A DNA stretch of 64,000 nucleotides from JASHVB01 sp963780805 (lineage in GTDB: Bacteria > Pseudomonadota > Alphaproteobacteria > Acetobacterales > Acetobacteraceae), in the NCBI GenBank assembly GCA_963780805.1, contig CAWADP010000006.1:868001-932000 (forward strand), in the 5' to 3' direction. This document shows positions 38,501 through 46,590 of this stretch, piece after piece; within the stretch, counting starts at the first letter, position 1; every line of letters begins with the position of its first letter. Made by a program: the position numbers and the translations under genes. The notes under the pieces were generated by a model. That model did no database searches. It was not told the DNA's origin and saw only the letters and a program-made list of their open reading frames with translations.

Positions 38501-38728
38501 GGAGAATACCACCGTCAGACGGTCGCCGTTCTGCACCACACGGTACGGGATGTGGGACGGTGCATCGAACACTACGCGGCCGTGGTCGGGATGATTGCCC
38601 GTCCGGATCGTCACATCGATGGCGGGATCGGCACTGGCAGCGATCGTTGGAAGCAACAGAAGGGTTGCGAGCAGAAAGACCGCTGCCGGTGGCGGGAGCG
38701 GACGATGCTCGTGATGGCCGCGCTTGAC
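35522..38728 (-). CDS. Large secreted AMIN-like/TPR-like protein of the motility operon
   Basis: About 1070 residues. A hydrophobic signal segment (AVFLLATLLLLPTIAASA) is followed by an AMIN-like beta domain (DVTIRTGNHPDHGRVVFDA, RLTVVFSSPGSN), a 130-residue Ala/Pro-rich linker with repeated AAPSAATH, a beta region, and a long alpha-helical repeat half rich in Ala/Leu/Arg, TPR-like. The start is unresolved: no ATG lies in frame near the signal segment. One base missing from the TTT run at 38675-38677 would instead give a leader from the ATG near 38740. Position after cheY-cheZ suggests a periplasmic role in motility, unproven. Confidence 0.65.
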   Translation of the reverse strand, partial: VKRGHHEHRPLPPPAAVFLLATLLLLPTIAASADPAIDVTIRTGNHPDHGRVVFDAPSHIPYRVVQNGDRLTVVFSSPGSNDVAVTGNPVPPRNVAALHADGNEVTLTITDGSTFHDARIGDHVVIDVFDPPVPGPHLPDAEGAPPQRSAPGGQPSLAVHVAPSAVVHAAPSAATHAAPSAATHAAPSAATHTAPSEATHAAATPPDATPPPAQLAANNGPTQSSPVAEPPSLLPPPPPVPSPDPPQDAGRFAVASPTQSAAPAAAAMPPAVGSAAPAPSQAAASDSSPPPATATDDMQPAQPLEPPALQARPVPLPPDTPGAAFSLPLPADIAAAVFRRHNETLVVFDQRHAIDMSGVNATPPFTSAQVDLLPAATLIHLTPPPGTAVILSRTSEGWTVAVLPAAGSPQPVTPEFGDTSVGLPAGAPGSVVVLADPLTGGTLLVGTQSQPGQGMLLPIRTPQFTLLPTTQGIVVAPFADSVVLRAVRDGFVLGTEPVPLAVSRLDTDMLGDAAALTRRFDFPNQPPEQLTERLAKQIAAGAEQPLLARGPDRRAAALTMISLGMDAEAEALLQLTASDDPREAASADVAGLTGVAALLAGRPAEATGIDDPRLTGTDEVVLWRALRLAMREAASPKAAAALASTAPLLLGYPPAIRDKVLPLAAETLVQGGATVAARELLTRSKGLPGLGLAQAMLSQATGEVDDALTRYDALAASRDEFVSARASVRAVELRLSAGKIDKRQAAEALDALLYVWRGDRRELELRDKLADLRQQLGEWRQALTLLRDSKALFPDDGKVIQARLQQTFDALLHGDAADKLPPLEFVALVDENADLVSNAPQGGVVEAKLADRLLALDLPERAGPVLDKLMRGAPVGAGRAGLGLRLATLRLHEGDVGGALAALNNSEAPGLPAPLNDQRLLLRADAQAQWGDVSGAIKLLAGADSVAADGERAAILERAKDWPGADRALAAYAARTVPETGDLTDDARHTLLRLATAAARAGDETTLADLRRRQEPRMGTGPLADMFRLLTANPVGGMSDLTRSAREIGLAKALPAELQAMQPPVRTP

Positions 38729-39010
38729 CCCATGTCCGTCGGGATCGCGCTTGACCCCATGCGCGTCGGGATAAGGGGGCGCCGGAGAAGAATGCCCCGC
38801 CTCCCAATGTGGGAGCGGGCTGGGGGGAGGGGTCGTAACAAGAAGATTCCTACGTTTCAATTCCTCCCCCGGCCCCGCCCACACGGGGAGGGGCGTCCTT
38901 TGGTTCTGCCCCGCCGCCTTCTCCTGACGCCTGCGGGGCTTGACCCGGCCATCCACCCACCTGCGATCCGGACACTCGGCGATGACAGCGCTCGATCTGC
39001 TTCGGAAGAT

Positions 39011-39029
39011 GGCCGGGTCAAGCCCGGCC
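39011..39029. terminator. GC-rich hairpin upstream of the large motility protein
   Basis: GGCCGGG (39011-39017) and CCCGGCC (39023-39029) form a perfect 7-bp stem around TCAAG, between cheZ and the next gene. It may reduce read-through or be a dispersed palindromic repeat. Confidence 0.45.
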
Positions 39030-39031
39030 AC

Positions 39032-39193
39032 GACGAGCTCTGCCGCCGTGACGAGCTCTGCCGCCGTGACGAGCTCTGCCGCCGTGACGAGCTCTACCGC
39101 CGCGACGGGCTCTGCCGCCGTGACGGGCTCTACCGCCGTGACGGGCTCTACCGCCGTGACGGGCTCTACCGCCGTGACGGGCTCTGCCGCGGT
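39032..39193. repeat. 18-bp tandem repeat, nine copies
   Basis: GACGAGCTCTGCCGCCGT and its variant with GACGGGCTCTACCGCCGT repeat nine times from 39032 to 39193. The array lies between cheZ and the large secreted protein. It is open in frame on the minus strand as A-E/V-x-V-T units, but nothing else suggests it is translated. Confidence 0.85.
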
Positions 39194-39285
39194 TGCACCG
39201 CTCATCTGAGTCCCTATCGTGTCAAGCTTGGGGACAAGCGCGCTCCAGAACGCAACGCGGCGACTTCGCCAGCGGGTTGGACGGA

Positions 39286-39924
39286 TCACTCGAAGCTCGC
39301 CAGCAACTTGTCGATGTCGGACTGATCCATCGCCATCGTCGGAAGCTGCGGTCCGTTCAGCAACACCGCTTCACCGTGCGCGGCGTGCGCGACCGCAGCC
39401 TCGCTGCCCGGGTCGCCGAAGGTCTGCACGAGCTGCCCTACCTTGGCCTCGATCACCTTCAACGTGTTCACCACCTTGGTGATGCGCTGGCCGGTGATGT
39501 CCTGGAAACTGCACGCCTCGTAGATGCGCGTGGTGGCGTCCTGCAGTTGCGCCGCGGGTTTGCCGTCCAGGCGGGCCGCCACCGCATCCAGCGTCTCGCA
39601 GGTTTCCAGGATCGCGTGGGTCGCCGAGGCGGTGTGCGCGATGATCGCGTCCAGCTCGTCGGTGGCAAAGGGGATGTCGCTGACGGTGATGTCGTCCATG
39701 CGCAGCGCGGCGATCTCCGCCTTGGCGGCGGCGATGGTCTGGCCGAGCGATTCCACTTCCGACAGCAGCGACGTTTCCTTCGCCGTCAGGTCGCCGCTCA
39801 TCGTCGCCAGGATGGCGCGCACCACGTCGGCGACCATGTCGGGGTCGCTGCCCGCGTAGCGTTGCCGGATCGCCGCCAGCCGTTCGGCGAGCGCGGCATT
39901 CGGTGTCGCCTGTTTGTCAGCCAT
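39286..39924 (-). CDS. cheZ: Chemotaxis protein phosphatase CheZ
   Basis: 212 residues, mostly helical. The active-site helix ACSFQDITGQRITKVVNTLK carries the catalytic Asp-x-x-x-Gln of CheZ. The C-terminus MAMDQSDIDKLLASFE is the CheY-binding tail. It dephosphorylates CheY-P and resets flagellar rotation. Its start overlaps the cheY stop by eight bases. Confidence 0.92.
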   Translation of the reverse strand: MADKQATPNAALAERLAAIRQRYAGSDPDMVADVVRAILATMSGDLTAKETSLLSEVESLGQTIAAAKAEIAALRMDDITVSDIPFATDELDAIIAHTASATHAILETCETLDAVAARLDGKPAAQLQDATTRIYEACSFQDITGQRITKVVNTLKVIEAKVGQLVQTFGDPGSEAAVAHAAHGEAVLLNGPQLPTMAMDQSDIDKLLASFE

Positions 39925-40303
39925 GCGTCAGGACCTTCTCGATCTTCTCACGCAGGGTTTCCGCGTTGAACGGCTTGACGATGTAGTTCGACACCCCCGC
40001 CTGCTTGGCGGCCACCACGTTCTCCACCTTGCTTTCGGCGGTGACCATGATGAATGGCATGCCCTTCAATCGAGTATCGGCGCGCACCTCTTGCAGAAGC
40101 TGCAGCCCCGTCATCGGCTGCATGTTCCAATCGCTGATCACCAGGCCGAAACTGCCGCTGCGCAGCTTGGCCAGCGCCTCGGCGCCGTCGGAGGCTTCCT
40201 CGACGTTGTTGAAGTCGATCTGCTTCAGCAGATTACGAATGATCCGCAGCATGGTCTTGTAGTCATCGACGATGAGGACGTTGATCGACTTGTCCATCGA
40301 CAT
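39917..40303 (-). CDS. cheY: Chemotaxis response regulator CheY
   Basis: 128 residues, a single receiver domain with all key residues: Asp 13-14, phospho-acceptor Asp 58 (VISDWNMQ), Thr 88 and Lys 110 (VKPF). SDWNMQPMTGL is characteristic of CheY. Phosphorylated by CheA, which is not in this window, it binds the flagellar switch. It is followed directly by cheZ. Confidence 0.95.
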   Translation of the reverse strand: MSMDKSINVLIVDDYKTMLRIIRNLLKQIDFNNVEEASDGAEALAKLRSGSFGLVISDWNMQPMTGLQLLQEVRADTRLKGMPFIMVTAESKVENVVAAKQAGVSNYIVKPFNAETLREKIEKVLTHG

Positions 40304-40327
40304 GGGCGTGGTTCTCCGCTTCCTGTA

Positions 40328-41056
40328 TCAACCACCCGCCCGAGGAGCGGTACCCGCTGCCTGGCGGTGGGTGCGCAATCTGGCGAGGCCGGTGGTGACG
40401 TCCCGCGCCTTGTCCGGGTTCATCGCCGCAAGGATCGGCGCCGCCTTCTGCTCTTTCATGCGATCGACCACGGCCAGCAGGACCGGCATGTCGAGGTCGT
40501 TGAAGATCGTCGCGGCGTCGCGCGGCTTCATGTCCTCATAGAGTTTGACCAGGCCCTGCCAGCCGGCCTCCTCACGTTGCGTGCGGACGTCCTCCAGGTC
40601 CTGCAGCTTCTTCTGCAGCGCGGTCAGCGCCTGGGCCTGCGCCTCCAGCTTTTGCTCCGCGGCGGCGAGGATGGATTCCCGCGCGGCGAGCGCGGCGTCC
40701 CGCGCATCGAGCTGCTGCCGGCGCTGCCGCAGGTCGAGCAGGATGGCGCGTTCGCCCTCGCTGATCGCCAGGGGCGGCGCGGCGCTGGGCGACGCGGGGC
40801 TGGGCGACGCGGGGACAGCGGAAGGGGCGGCCGGCGCGGCCGCGGTCGGGGAGCCGGCGGCTTTCGCCGCAGCCGGCGCGGCGGGCCGCGGCGTATCGGG
40901 GGTCGCGGCGCGTGCCTGTGCCATCACGGCAGCGGCTGCGTCATAGCGAACGGCCGCGGCATAGCGCGCCAGATCGATGGTCTTCACCGCCAGCAGTACC
41001 GCCAGCACCGCGATGGTGACAGGCAGCAACCGCGGAGCCGGGAGGTGCAGGGTCAT
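40328..41056 (-). CDS. MotE-family flagellar chaperone-like protein
   Basis: 242 residues: one N-terminal membrane helix (LLPVTIAVLAVLLAVKTI), an Ala/Pro-rich linker (50-95), a coiled coil (100-165), and the MgtE-N-like MotE domain with YEDMKPRDAATIFNDLD and ILAAMNPDKAR. In Sinorhizobium MotE is a periplasmic chaperone for the motor protein MotC. Its start overlaps the DUF6468 stop by four bases and cheY follows 24 bp later, so this is one motility operon. Confidence 0.85.
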   Translation of the reverse strand: MTLHLPAPRLLPVTIAVLAVLLAVKTIDLARYAAAVRYDAAAAVMAQARAATPDTPRPAAPAAAKAAGSPTAAAPAAPSAVPASPSPASPSAAPPLAISEGERAILLDLRQRRQQLDARDAALAARESILAAAEQKLEAQAQALTALQKKLQDLEDVRTQREEAGWQGLVKLYEDMKPRDAATIFNDLDMPVLLAVVDRMKEQKAAPILAAMNPDKARDVTTGLARLRTHRQAAGTAPRAGG

Positions 41057-41496
41057 CGCGCCATCCTCAGTGCCTTGAGCAAATCGCGTTCAGCCTGGCT
41101 GCGTACGCGCGGCAGGTCTGATGGTGCGTCGTCGGCCACCTGCACCGGTCGCAATGGTTCGGCGCCGAGCGGACGGCCGGCGCGAACCAGCGAATCCAAT
41201 CGGTCGGCGAGACGCTCGCCGCGTTCCAGCAGGAAGATCAGGTCGTCCTTCAGCCGGCCGACCGTGTCGATCTGGCGAGCAATCTGCCGCCCGGCGCCGT
41301 CAGCGGCCGCGCGCAATTGCTCGATGCCGGATTCCGCCTGCTGGGAGCTGGCGTTGAAACTGGCGACCAGCGCTTCCAACGCGGCGCGGTCGCGCTTCAA
41401 CACGCCCAGCGCCCGTTCCAGCCGGACGGCGTGGAACAGCGTTGCGGCGAGCAATACGGCCAGAACGGCTTCGAGGATCCATTCCATGCCGGTCAT
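41053..41496 (-). CDS. DUF6468 domain protein
   Basis: 147 residues with one N-terminal membrane helix (WILEAVLAVLLAATLFHAVRL) and a long coiled coil ending in QAERDLLKALRMAR, the conserved tail of DUF6468. The family is found beside flagellar genes in alphaproteobacteria; its function is unknown. It heads the operon with MotE, CheY and CheZ. Confidence 0.82.
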   Translation of the reverse strand: MTGMEWILEAVLAVLLAATLFHAVRLERALGVLKRDRAALEALVASFNASSQQAESGIEQLRAAADGAGRQIARQIDTVGRLKDDLIFLLERGERLADRLDSLVRAGRPLGAEPLRPVQVADDAPSDLPRVRSQAERDLLKALRMAR

Positions 41497-41776
41497 TGTG
41501 GAGGACGTTGGTTAGCAATTCCTTTACCGGCGGGCGGGAAGTGCGGCCTGTCATGAAGGTTGAAGGGTCCCCCTCCCCTCGTGGACTACGTCAGTCCCGC
41601 AAGCACGGAACGAATTGCCAGAGTGTCCCGGCGGCCATGGCCGAAAGCGTTGATGGGCGCCCCCCTCTGCCCGCGCCGCATGCCGCCGTCGCGTTGCGAG
41701 ATGCCGTTCCACGGGCGCAGCGTGTCCATGAAAAAATTCATTGACATCGTCCGCGATATGTGCTTTTATTCCCCCC

Positions 41777-42592
41777 GTGTCTGCCACCCTCTCCCCTCCC
41801 GTCGTCCCTACCCTCCAGCCCGATCCCAGTCGGGCCGACCGAGGCACCACCGTGTCCGCCGCGCCCGCGGCACCAGCCGCTCCCACCGCGCATCCCGATC
41901 AGCCCGCCACCGCCCACCCCGATCAGCCCGCAACCGCCACCGCCAGCGCCCCCGCCGAACCCAGCCGCATCGGCCGTGTCATCAGCATCGTCCGCTGGCT
42001 CATCGCCTATGGCACCCTGCTCGCCACCGCGGTTCGCGAGCATCCCGCCGATCCGCTCGCCCGGACGCTCGTCTATTGGTTCCAAACCCGCGATCTCGGC
42101 GTGATCCTCCGCCGCCTCACCCGCGGCCTGATGCGCGCCGCCGCGCTCGAAGCCTGGCTCCGCGAGCGTGCCGCCGGCGGCCATGAGCTGCACTGTCCAA
42201 CCGCCATTCGCCTGTCGTCCCCCGGCAATCCGCGCTCCGGCCCGCCGGCCGCCGGGGACGCCAAGGCCCCGCCCTGGTGGCAGGACCCCAACCACGTGCC
42301 CACGATGGAGGAAGCCGCGGCCGAGGTCCGCGCTCGTCCCGAGGGCGCTGTCATCGCCGATATCGTCGAGGATCTCCGCGTCCTGGACTGCGACTACGAC
42401 CGTGCGACGTGGAACGAGCTGAAGGACGCCATCAACAGCTACGGCGGCGACCACGTCCGTCTCTTGATCCGCGACATGCGGTGGCGATTCAATCCCGACC
42501 TGTCCCCCGAAATATGGATGATGGAGCCGGCGCCGCCTTGGCAACCGCCCGCATTTCCGGGGCTGACGCCTGCCTGCGCCCGCCCGCCCTGA
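41777..42592 (+). CDS. Conserved hypothetical protein with Pro-rich N-terminus
   Basis: About 271 residues from GTG 41777; the frame also opens earlier at TTG 41741, and a GTG near 41852 is possible. The first 60 residues are Pro/Ala-rich with a repeated HPDQPATA. Residues 60-90 (RVISIVRWLIAYGTLLATAV) are hydrophobic. The C-terminal half is soluble and compact (TWNELKDAINSYGGDHVRLL, RDMRWRFNPDLSPEIW). No family was recognised. It is transcribed away from the motility operon. Confidence 0.55.
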   Translation: MSATLSPPVVPTLQPDPSRADRGTTVSAAPAAPAAPTAHPDQPATAHPDQPATATASAPAEPSRIGRVISIVRWLIAYGTLLATAVREHPADPLARTLVYWFQTRDLGVILRRLTRGLMRAAALEAWLRERAAGGHELHCPTAIRLSSPGNPRSGPPAAGDAKAPPWWQDPNHVPTMEEAAAEVRARPEGAVIADIVEDLRVLDCDYDRATWNELKDAINSYGGDHVRLLIRDMRWRFNPDLSPEIWMMEPAPPWQPPAFPGLTPACARPP

Positions 42593-42642
42593 ACCTGCGG
42601 GCTGGACGCACCATCGCGATGTCGCGCACGGGGCCGGAGCAT

Positions 42643-42759
42643 GGCCGGTCCCGCCGTCGCGATTCCGCTCAAGGTCCGCATGGTCGGTTCCGCCGTCGCG
42701 ATTCCGCTCAAGGTCCGCACGGTCGGTCCCGCCGTCGCGATTCCGCTCAAGGTCCGCAT
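42643..42759. repeat. 39-bp tandem repeat, three copies
   Basis: Copies at 42643-42681, 42682-42720 and 42721-42759, differing at one or two bases; core CGCCGTCGCGATTCCGCTCA. A partial copy follows at 42760. It lies between converging genes. The 39-bp length keeps an incidental minus-strand frame open. Confidence 0.85.
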
Positions 42760-42816
42760 GGTCGGTGCGGTTCAGACTTCCCTATGAACCTCGGGCAGTA
42801 TCTTCGTCCTGCCCCC

Positions 42817-44148
42817 TCACGCCCCCGCCAGCGTCATCCCCTCGATCCGCACCGTCGGCGAGTCGGTGCCGCGGCGAAACTCCAGGTCGTTGGCTGGCGT
42901 CAGGTGAGCGAACATCTCCAGCAGGTGGCCCGCGATGGTGATCTCGGCCACCGGCTCGGCGATGGCGCCGTCGCGGATCATGAAGCCGGCGGCGCCGCGG
43001 CTGTAGTCGCCGGTGACGCCGTTGACGCCCATGCCGATCAGTTCGTTGACGTACAAGCCCAGCTTGATGTCGGCCATCAGTTCGGCCGGTGTTAGCTCAC
43101 CGGCGTCCAGATACAGGTTGGTGGGCGACGGCGACGGCGGTCCCCCGGTGCCGCGCGACGCATGTCCGGTGGAGGCCATGCCAAGCTGGCGCGCGGACCG
43201 GCTGTCCAGCAGCCACGTGGTAAGCACACCGTCGGCGATCAGGTCGCGGGTTTCGGTGGGCGTGCCCTCGCCATCGAACAGGCGGGAGCGGAGGCCGCGG
43301 AGACGCAGGGGGTCGTCGTGGATCTCGATCCCGGAGGCGAAAATGCGCTGGCCGAGCTTGTCCTTCAGGAAGCTGGTGCCACGCGCCACGCCGGCGCCGT
43401 TGATCGCCCCCGCCAGGTGGCCGAGCAAGCCGCCGGAGACGCGCGGATCATAGATGATGGGCAACTTGGCGGTCTTGGGTCGGGCGGGGTTCAGGCGGGT
43501 CACCGCCCGCTCGCCGGCGCTGCGGCCGATCTTCACCGGGTCATCCAGGTCGGAGAGGTGAACGGTGCCGTGGGAATCGTAGTCGCGCTGCATCGCCGTG
43601 CCGCTGCCGGCCAGCGCGGCGGCGGAAACCGAATGGCGGGTCCGCGTCGTCCGGCCGGCGAACCCGGCGGAGGTCACCAGGACCGCCTCGGCGCGGCTGA
43701 ACCCCGCTTCCCCGCCCTCGGAGTTGGTGACGCCGGGGACGCCCATCGCCGCGTCCTCGGCCGCAGCGGCCCGGGCGACCAGCGCCTCGGTGGTCGGCTC
43801 GCCCGGGTCGTCGAGGTCCAGGTCCAGTGCGCGGGGCGGGGCGGCGGTGTCGGCGAGGCCGGTGAACGGGTCCTCCGGCACCACGCGGGCCATGGCGACG
43901 GCGCGCTCGGCCAGGGCGGTGAAGCGGGACGGGTCGATGGCGGTGTCGGAGACGATGGCGGCCCGCCGGCCCAGGAACACGCGCAGGCCAAGGTCGCGGC
44001 CTTCGGCACGCTCGACATGCTCGGTTTGGCCGAGGCGGCGGGAGACCCCCAGCGACGTGCCGGCGACCAGCACGGCATCGGCGGCATCCGCACCGGCGGC
44101 GCGGGCGCGGGAGATCAGGTCAGAGAGAAGGTTGAGGGAGTCGGTCAC
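42817..44148 (-). CDS. pmbA: TldD/PmbA family metalloprotease subunit (TldE)
   Basis: 443 residues. PmbA/TldE forms a heterodimer with TldD that degrades unfolded peptides and matures microcins. Family blocks: GRDLGLRVFLGRRAAIVSDT near residue 45, LLGHLAGAINGAGVARGTSF, and the C-terminal GVNGVTGDYSRGAAGFMI. As expected for TldE it lacks the HExxxH zinc motif. Start is GTG 44148 behind AAGGAAGG. No tldD is in the window. Confidence 0.88.
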   Translation of the reverse strand: MTDSLNLLSDLISRARAAGADAADAVLVAGTSLGVSRRLGQTEHVERAEGRDLGLRVFLGRRAAIVSDTAIDPSRFTALAERAVAMARVVPEDPFTGLADTAAPPRALDLDLDDPGEPTTEALVARAAAAEDAAMGVPGVTNSEGGEAGFSRAEAVLVTSAGFAGRTTRTRHSVSAAALAGSGTAMQRDYDSHGTVHLSDLDDPVKIGRSAGERAVTRLNPARPKTAKLPIIYDPRVSGGLLGHLAGAINGAGVARGTSFLKDKLGQRIFASGIEIHDDPLRLRGLRSRLFDGEGTPTETRDLIADGVLTTWLLDSRSARQLGMASTGHASRGTGGPPSPSPTNLYLDAGELTPAELMADIKLGLYVNELIGMGVNGVTGDYSRGAAGFMIRDGAIAEPVAEITIAGHLLEMFAHLTPANDLEFRRGTDSPTVRIEGMTLAGA

Positions 44149-44529
44149 GCCGGGGCCTTCCTTGAATGAACGTCTCCCCTCGCCTTGGGGGCCTGGACCG
44201 CGGAGCTGACCAGGGCTGGGGGGAAGGGTCGAAAAAATCGCGTGTGCCGACCCCTTCCCCCAGCCCCCTCCAACAAGGGCCAACAAGGAGAGGGGGAGAC
44301 CTTGTGGGGATGATAGTGCGTCACCGTCCATGGCCGTGGAGATTCGCACTCCGCCGAGCGATCGGAGTCGCACGAACCGCGCGGTGAGGGAAGCCGTACG
44401 TGCATGCACCGTTCAATGGGGATGGCGCGGACGGACGGCAAGGTGGCGCAGGCTGGTGCCGCACTCGACGTCCGGTATGGTGTCGCACCACGCATCCCGT
44501 GAATCGCCTGACGAGGGAGGACAATTTTC

Positions 44530-45492
44530 ATGATCGACGGCATGCAGATCGGTTTCAATCTGCCGATCAGCGGCGCCATGGCGGACCCGGCGGCGATGGC
44601 GCGCGTCGCGCGGGAAGGCGAGGCGCTGGGCTTCGACTACCTCACCCTGACCGACCACGTCGCCATCCCGGACATGCGCGCCCCCGGCTATCCGTATTCG
44701 GAATCCGGCGAGTTCTACGGGGCCTCGCCCGGCCACCGGCATGAGCAATTGGTGGCCACGTCGTGGATCGCGGCGAAGACCGAGCGCATCCGGCTGGTGC
44801 TGGCGGTCATGGTGGTGCCGCATCGCCCCGCGGTGCTGGCGGCCAAGATGCTGGCGAGCATCGACGTGCTGTCCGGCGGGCGCCTGGTGGTGGGCATCGG
44901 TGCCGGCTGGCTGAAGGCGGAGTTCGACGCCGTGGTGACCACGCCCTTCGCCGAGCGCGGCGCTGTCACCGATGCCTATATCGATGCATTCCGCGCGCTG
45001 TGGACCGAGGCGCGTCCGCGCATCAGCGGACCGTATGTCTCGATGGACGGGCTGGTGTTCGATCCGAAGCCGCTGCAGCGTCCATATCCGCCGATCTGGG
45101 TGGGCGGCGAGAGTGGGCCCTCCATGCGCCGTGCCGCGCGCATCGGTGACGCCTGGTATCCGATCGGCAGCAACCGCAACCACCTGCTGGATTCACTGCC
45201 GCGGCTTGAGGCCGGCATCGCGCGGCTGCAGCGCATGGTGCGCGACGCGGGGCGCGATCCGGCTGCGCTGGGCGTCGTGTACCGGGTAAAGCGTCACGCG
45301 ATCGCGATGCCGCCGGCTTCCGACGGCAATCGCCGGCTGTTCTCGGGGAGTGTTGCTGACGCGATCGCGGATATTCGCGCGTTGCGCGACATCGGCGTGA
45401 CGGGGTTGGATTTCGATTTCGAGCAGGACGATGCCGCCGCCGTGGTTTCGGGGATGCGCAAGTTCAGCGAGGACGTGGCACGGCGCATTTAG
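44530..45492 (+). CDS. LLM-class F420/FMN-dependent oxidoreductase
   Basis: 320 residues of the bacterial luciferase-like TIM barrel: IGFNLPISG strand 1, ALGFDYLTLTDHVAIP, LAVMVVPHRPAVLAAKMLAS, LSGGRLVVGIGAGWLKAEFD, and PPIWVGGESGPSMRRAAR. The pattern resembles the probable F420-dependent subfamily. It transfers hydride from reduced flavin or F420 to an unknown substrate. GAGGGAGGAC precedes the ATG. Confidence 0.88.
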   Translation: MIDGMQIGFNLPISGAMADPAAMARVAREGEALGFDYLTLTDHVAIPDMRAPGYPYSESGEFYGASPGHRHEQLVATSWIAAKTERIRLVLAVMVVPHRPAVLAAKMLASIDVLSGGRLVVGIGAGWLKAEFDAVVTTPFAERGAVTDAYIDAFRALWTEARPRISGPYVSMDGLVFDPKPLQRPYPPIWVGGESGPSMRRAARIGDAWYPIGSNRNHLLDSLPRLEAGIARLQRMVRDAGRDPAALGVVYRVKRHAIAMPPASDGNRRLFSGSVADAIADIRALRDIGVTGLDFDFEQDDAAAVVSGMRKFSEDVARRI

Positions 45493-45531
45493 TACGCGGA
45501 TTCAGTACTTCGAAACACGTATACACGCACG

Positions 45532-45552
45532 CCCCTCCCGCAACGGGAGGGG
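45532..45552 (+). terminator. Hairpin after the oxidoreductase gene
   Basis: CCCCTCCCG (45532-45540) pairs with CGGGAGGGG (45544-45552) around CAA, 40 bp after the stop at 45492 and before the converging Spy/CpxP-like gene. A plausible terminator, although the following run is not U-rich. Confidence 0.55.
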
Positions 45553-45602
45553 GTGTACTTAATCCTATTTCGCTATTTCCTCGTTCTTACGCAGCCGTTG
45601 GC

Positions 45603-46260
45603 TCAGCGGTTGGCGGTCGCCCCGCTCTGGTGCTGCTCCTGCGCCGCCTGGGCACGGTCGCGGAACAGGGTGTCCGCTTCCTGCTTCTGCTGCGGTGTCA
45701 GCGAGGCATAGAGCGACCGGAACGGCGGCACCAACTTCTCCACATCCCGCGCCCGCATCTGCTCGATCCGCGCGTAGGAATGGATGTTCTCCACGGCATT
45801 CATCGAGTCGAACTGCTGTGCCCGCTGCTGATACGCCTGGTCGAGCTGTTTCGCATTCTCACGCATGACACGCGCGAACTTGTTCCACTCCGGTTGCTGC
45901 TTCGCGGTGATTTGCAGGCTCGTGTGCAGATCCTCGATGCGCTGGTTGGCCATCTGCTCCAGGCTCTCCGGCGTGGCGTTGGCGGTGCCGGGCGCGGTTG
46001 CCCTGGCGCCTGAGCCGGTGCCGTTGGTGGTCGCATTCGGCATCGTGCTGGTGGTCGCATTCGGCGCCATGTTGGTGGTCGCGTTCGGCATCGTGTTGGC
46101 AGTGGCATTCGGCATGCTGTTGGTTTGGGCCGTGCCGTTGGCCGGTTGATCGGCACCCGTCGCCGTCGTGGCGGCGGAGCCGGCGACACTGGGCCCGCAA
46201 GCCAGGGCGGCGGCCAGCAGGAGGACCTGTTCCAGGTCGGGCGAGCAGCGACGCTTTCAT
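45603..46260 (-). CDS. Spy/CpxP-like periplasmic protein, leader in a different frame
   Basis: The main frame gives an Asn/Thr/Ala/Met-rich repeat (MPNATTN units) followed by a helical LTXXQ-type domain: SLEQMANQRIEDLHTSL, PEWNKFARVMRENAKQL and LTPQQKQEADTLFRDR. The first in-frame ATG (46115) lies inside the repeat, after a clear secretion signal (VLLLAAALACGPSVAGSA). ATG 46260 has a good Shine-Dalgarno but reads into another frame. Removing one A from AAA (46255-46257) gives MKRRCSPDLEQVLLL, a proper signal peptide. So one base is probably extra. Likely role: envelope stress/folding. Confidence 0.65.
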
Positions 46261-46590
46261 GCGGGTTCTCCGTTTGGTGATCAGGCAGGGGCGCGGCTGC
46301 AACGCGCCGCCACGCCCGGGAGATTGGCGGCGATTGTCGCGCAAAGGCGCACCTCTCGGCATCGTGTTCAACATTTGCAATGCCGTACACCCCACAGTGC
46401 GCGTAGGAATGCAACGCCGGTCGTTCAAAAGAACGTGCCAATCCGGAACAGTGGTCTTGCGGTCTCATGTCGGTGAGCAGTGGGTTCTGCGCACGAGATA
46501 ATGTGACTGCGCTCTCGGTTTCGCGCGTTGCTTCCGCAATAGACGCGTGGGCATTCTAGCAAAGTTACAGTTCCGAAAGGTAATCTCTGC

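Noticed and set aside
39032..39193. CRISPR array
   Set aside because: The 18-bp units are directly adjacent with no spacers and there are no cas genes. The same holds for the arrays at 17645, 17749, 42643 and 51514.
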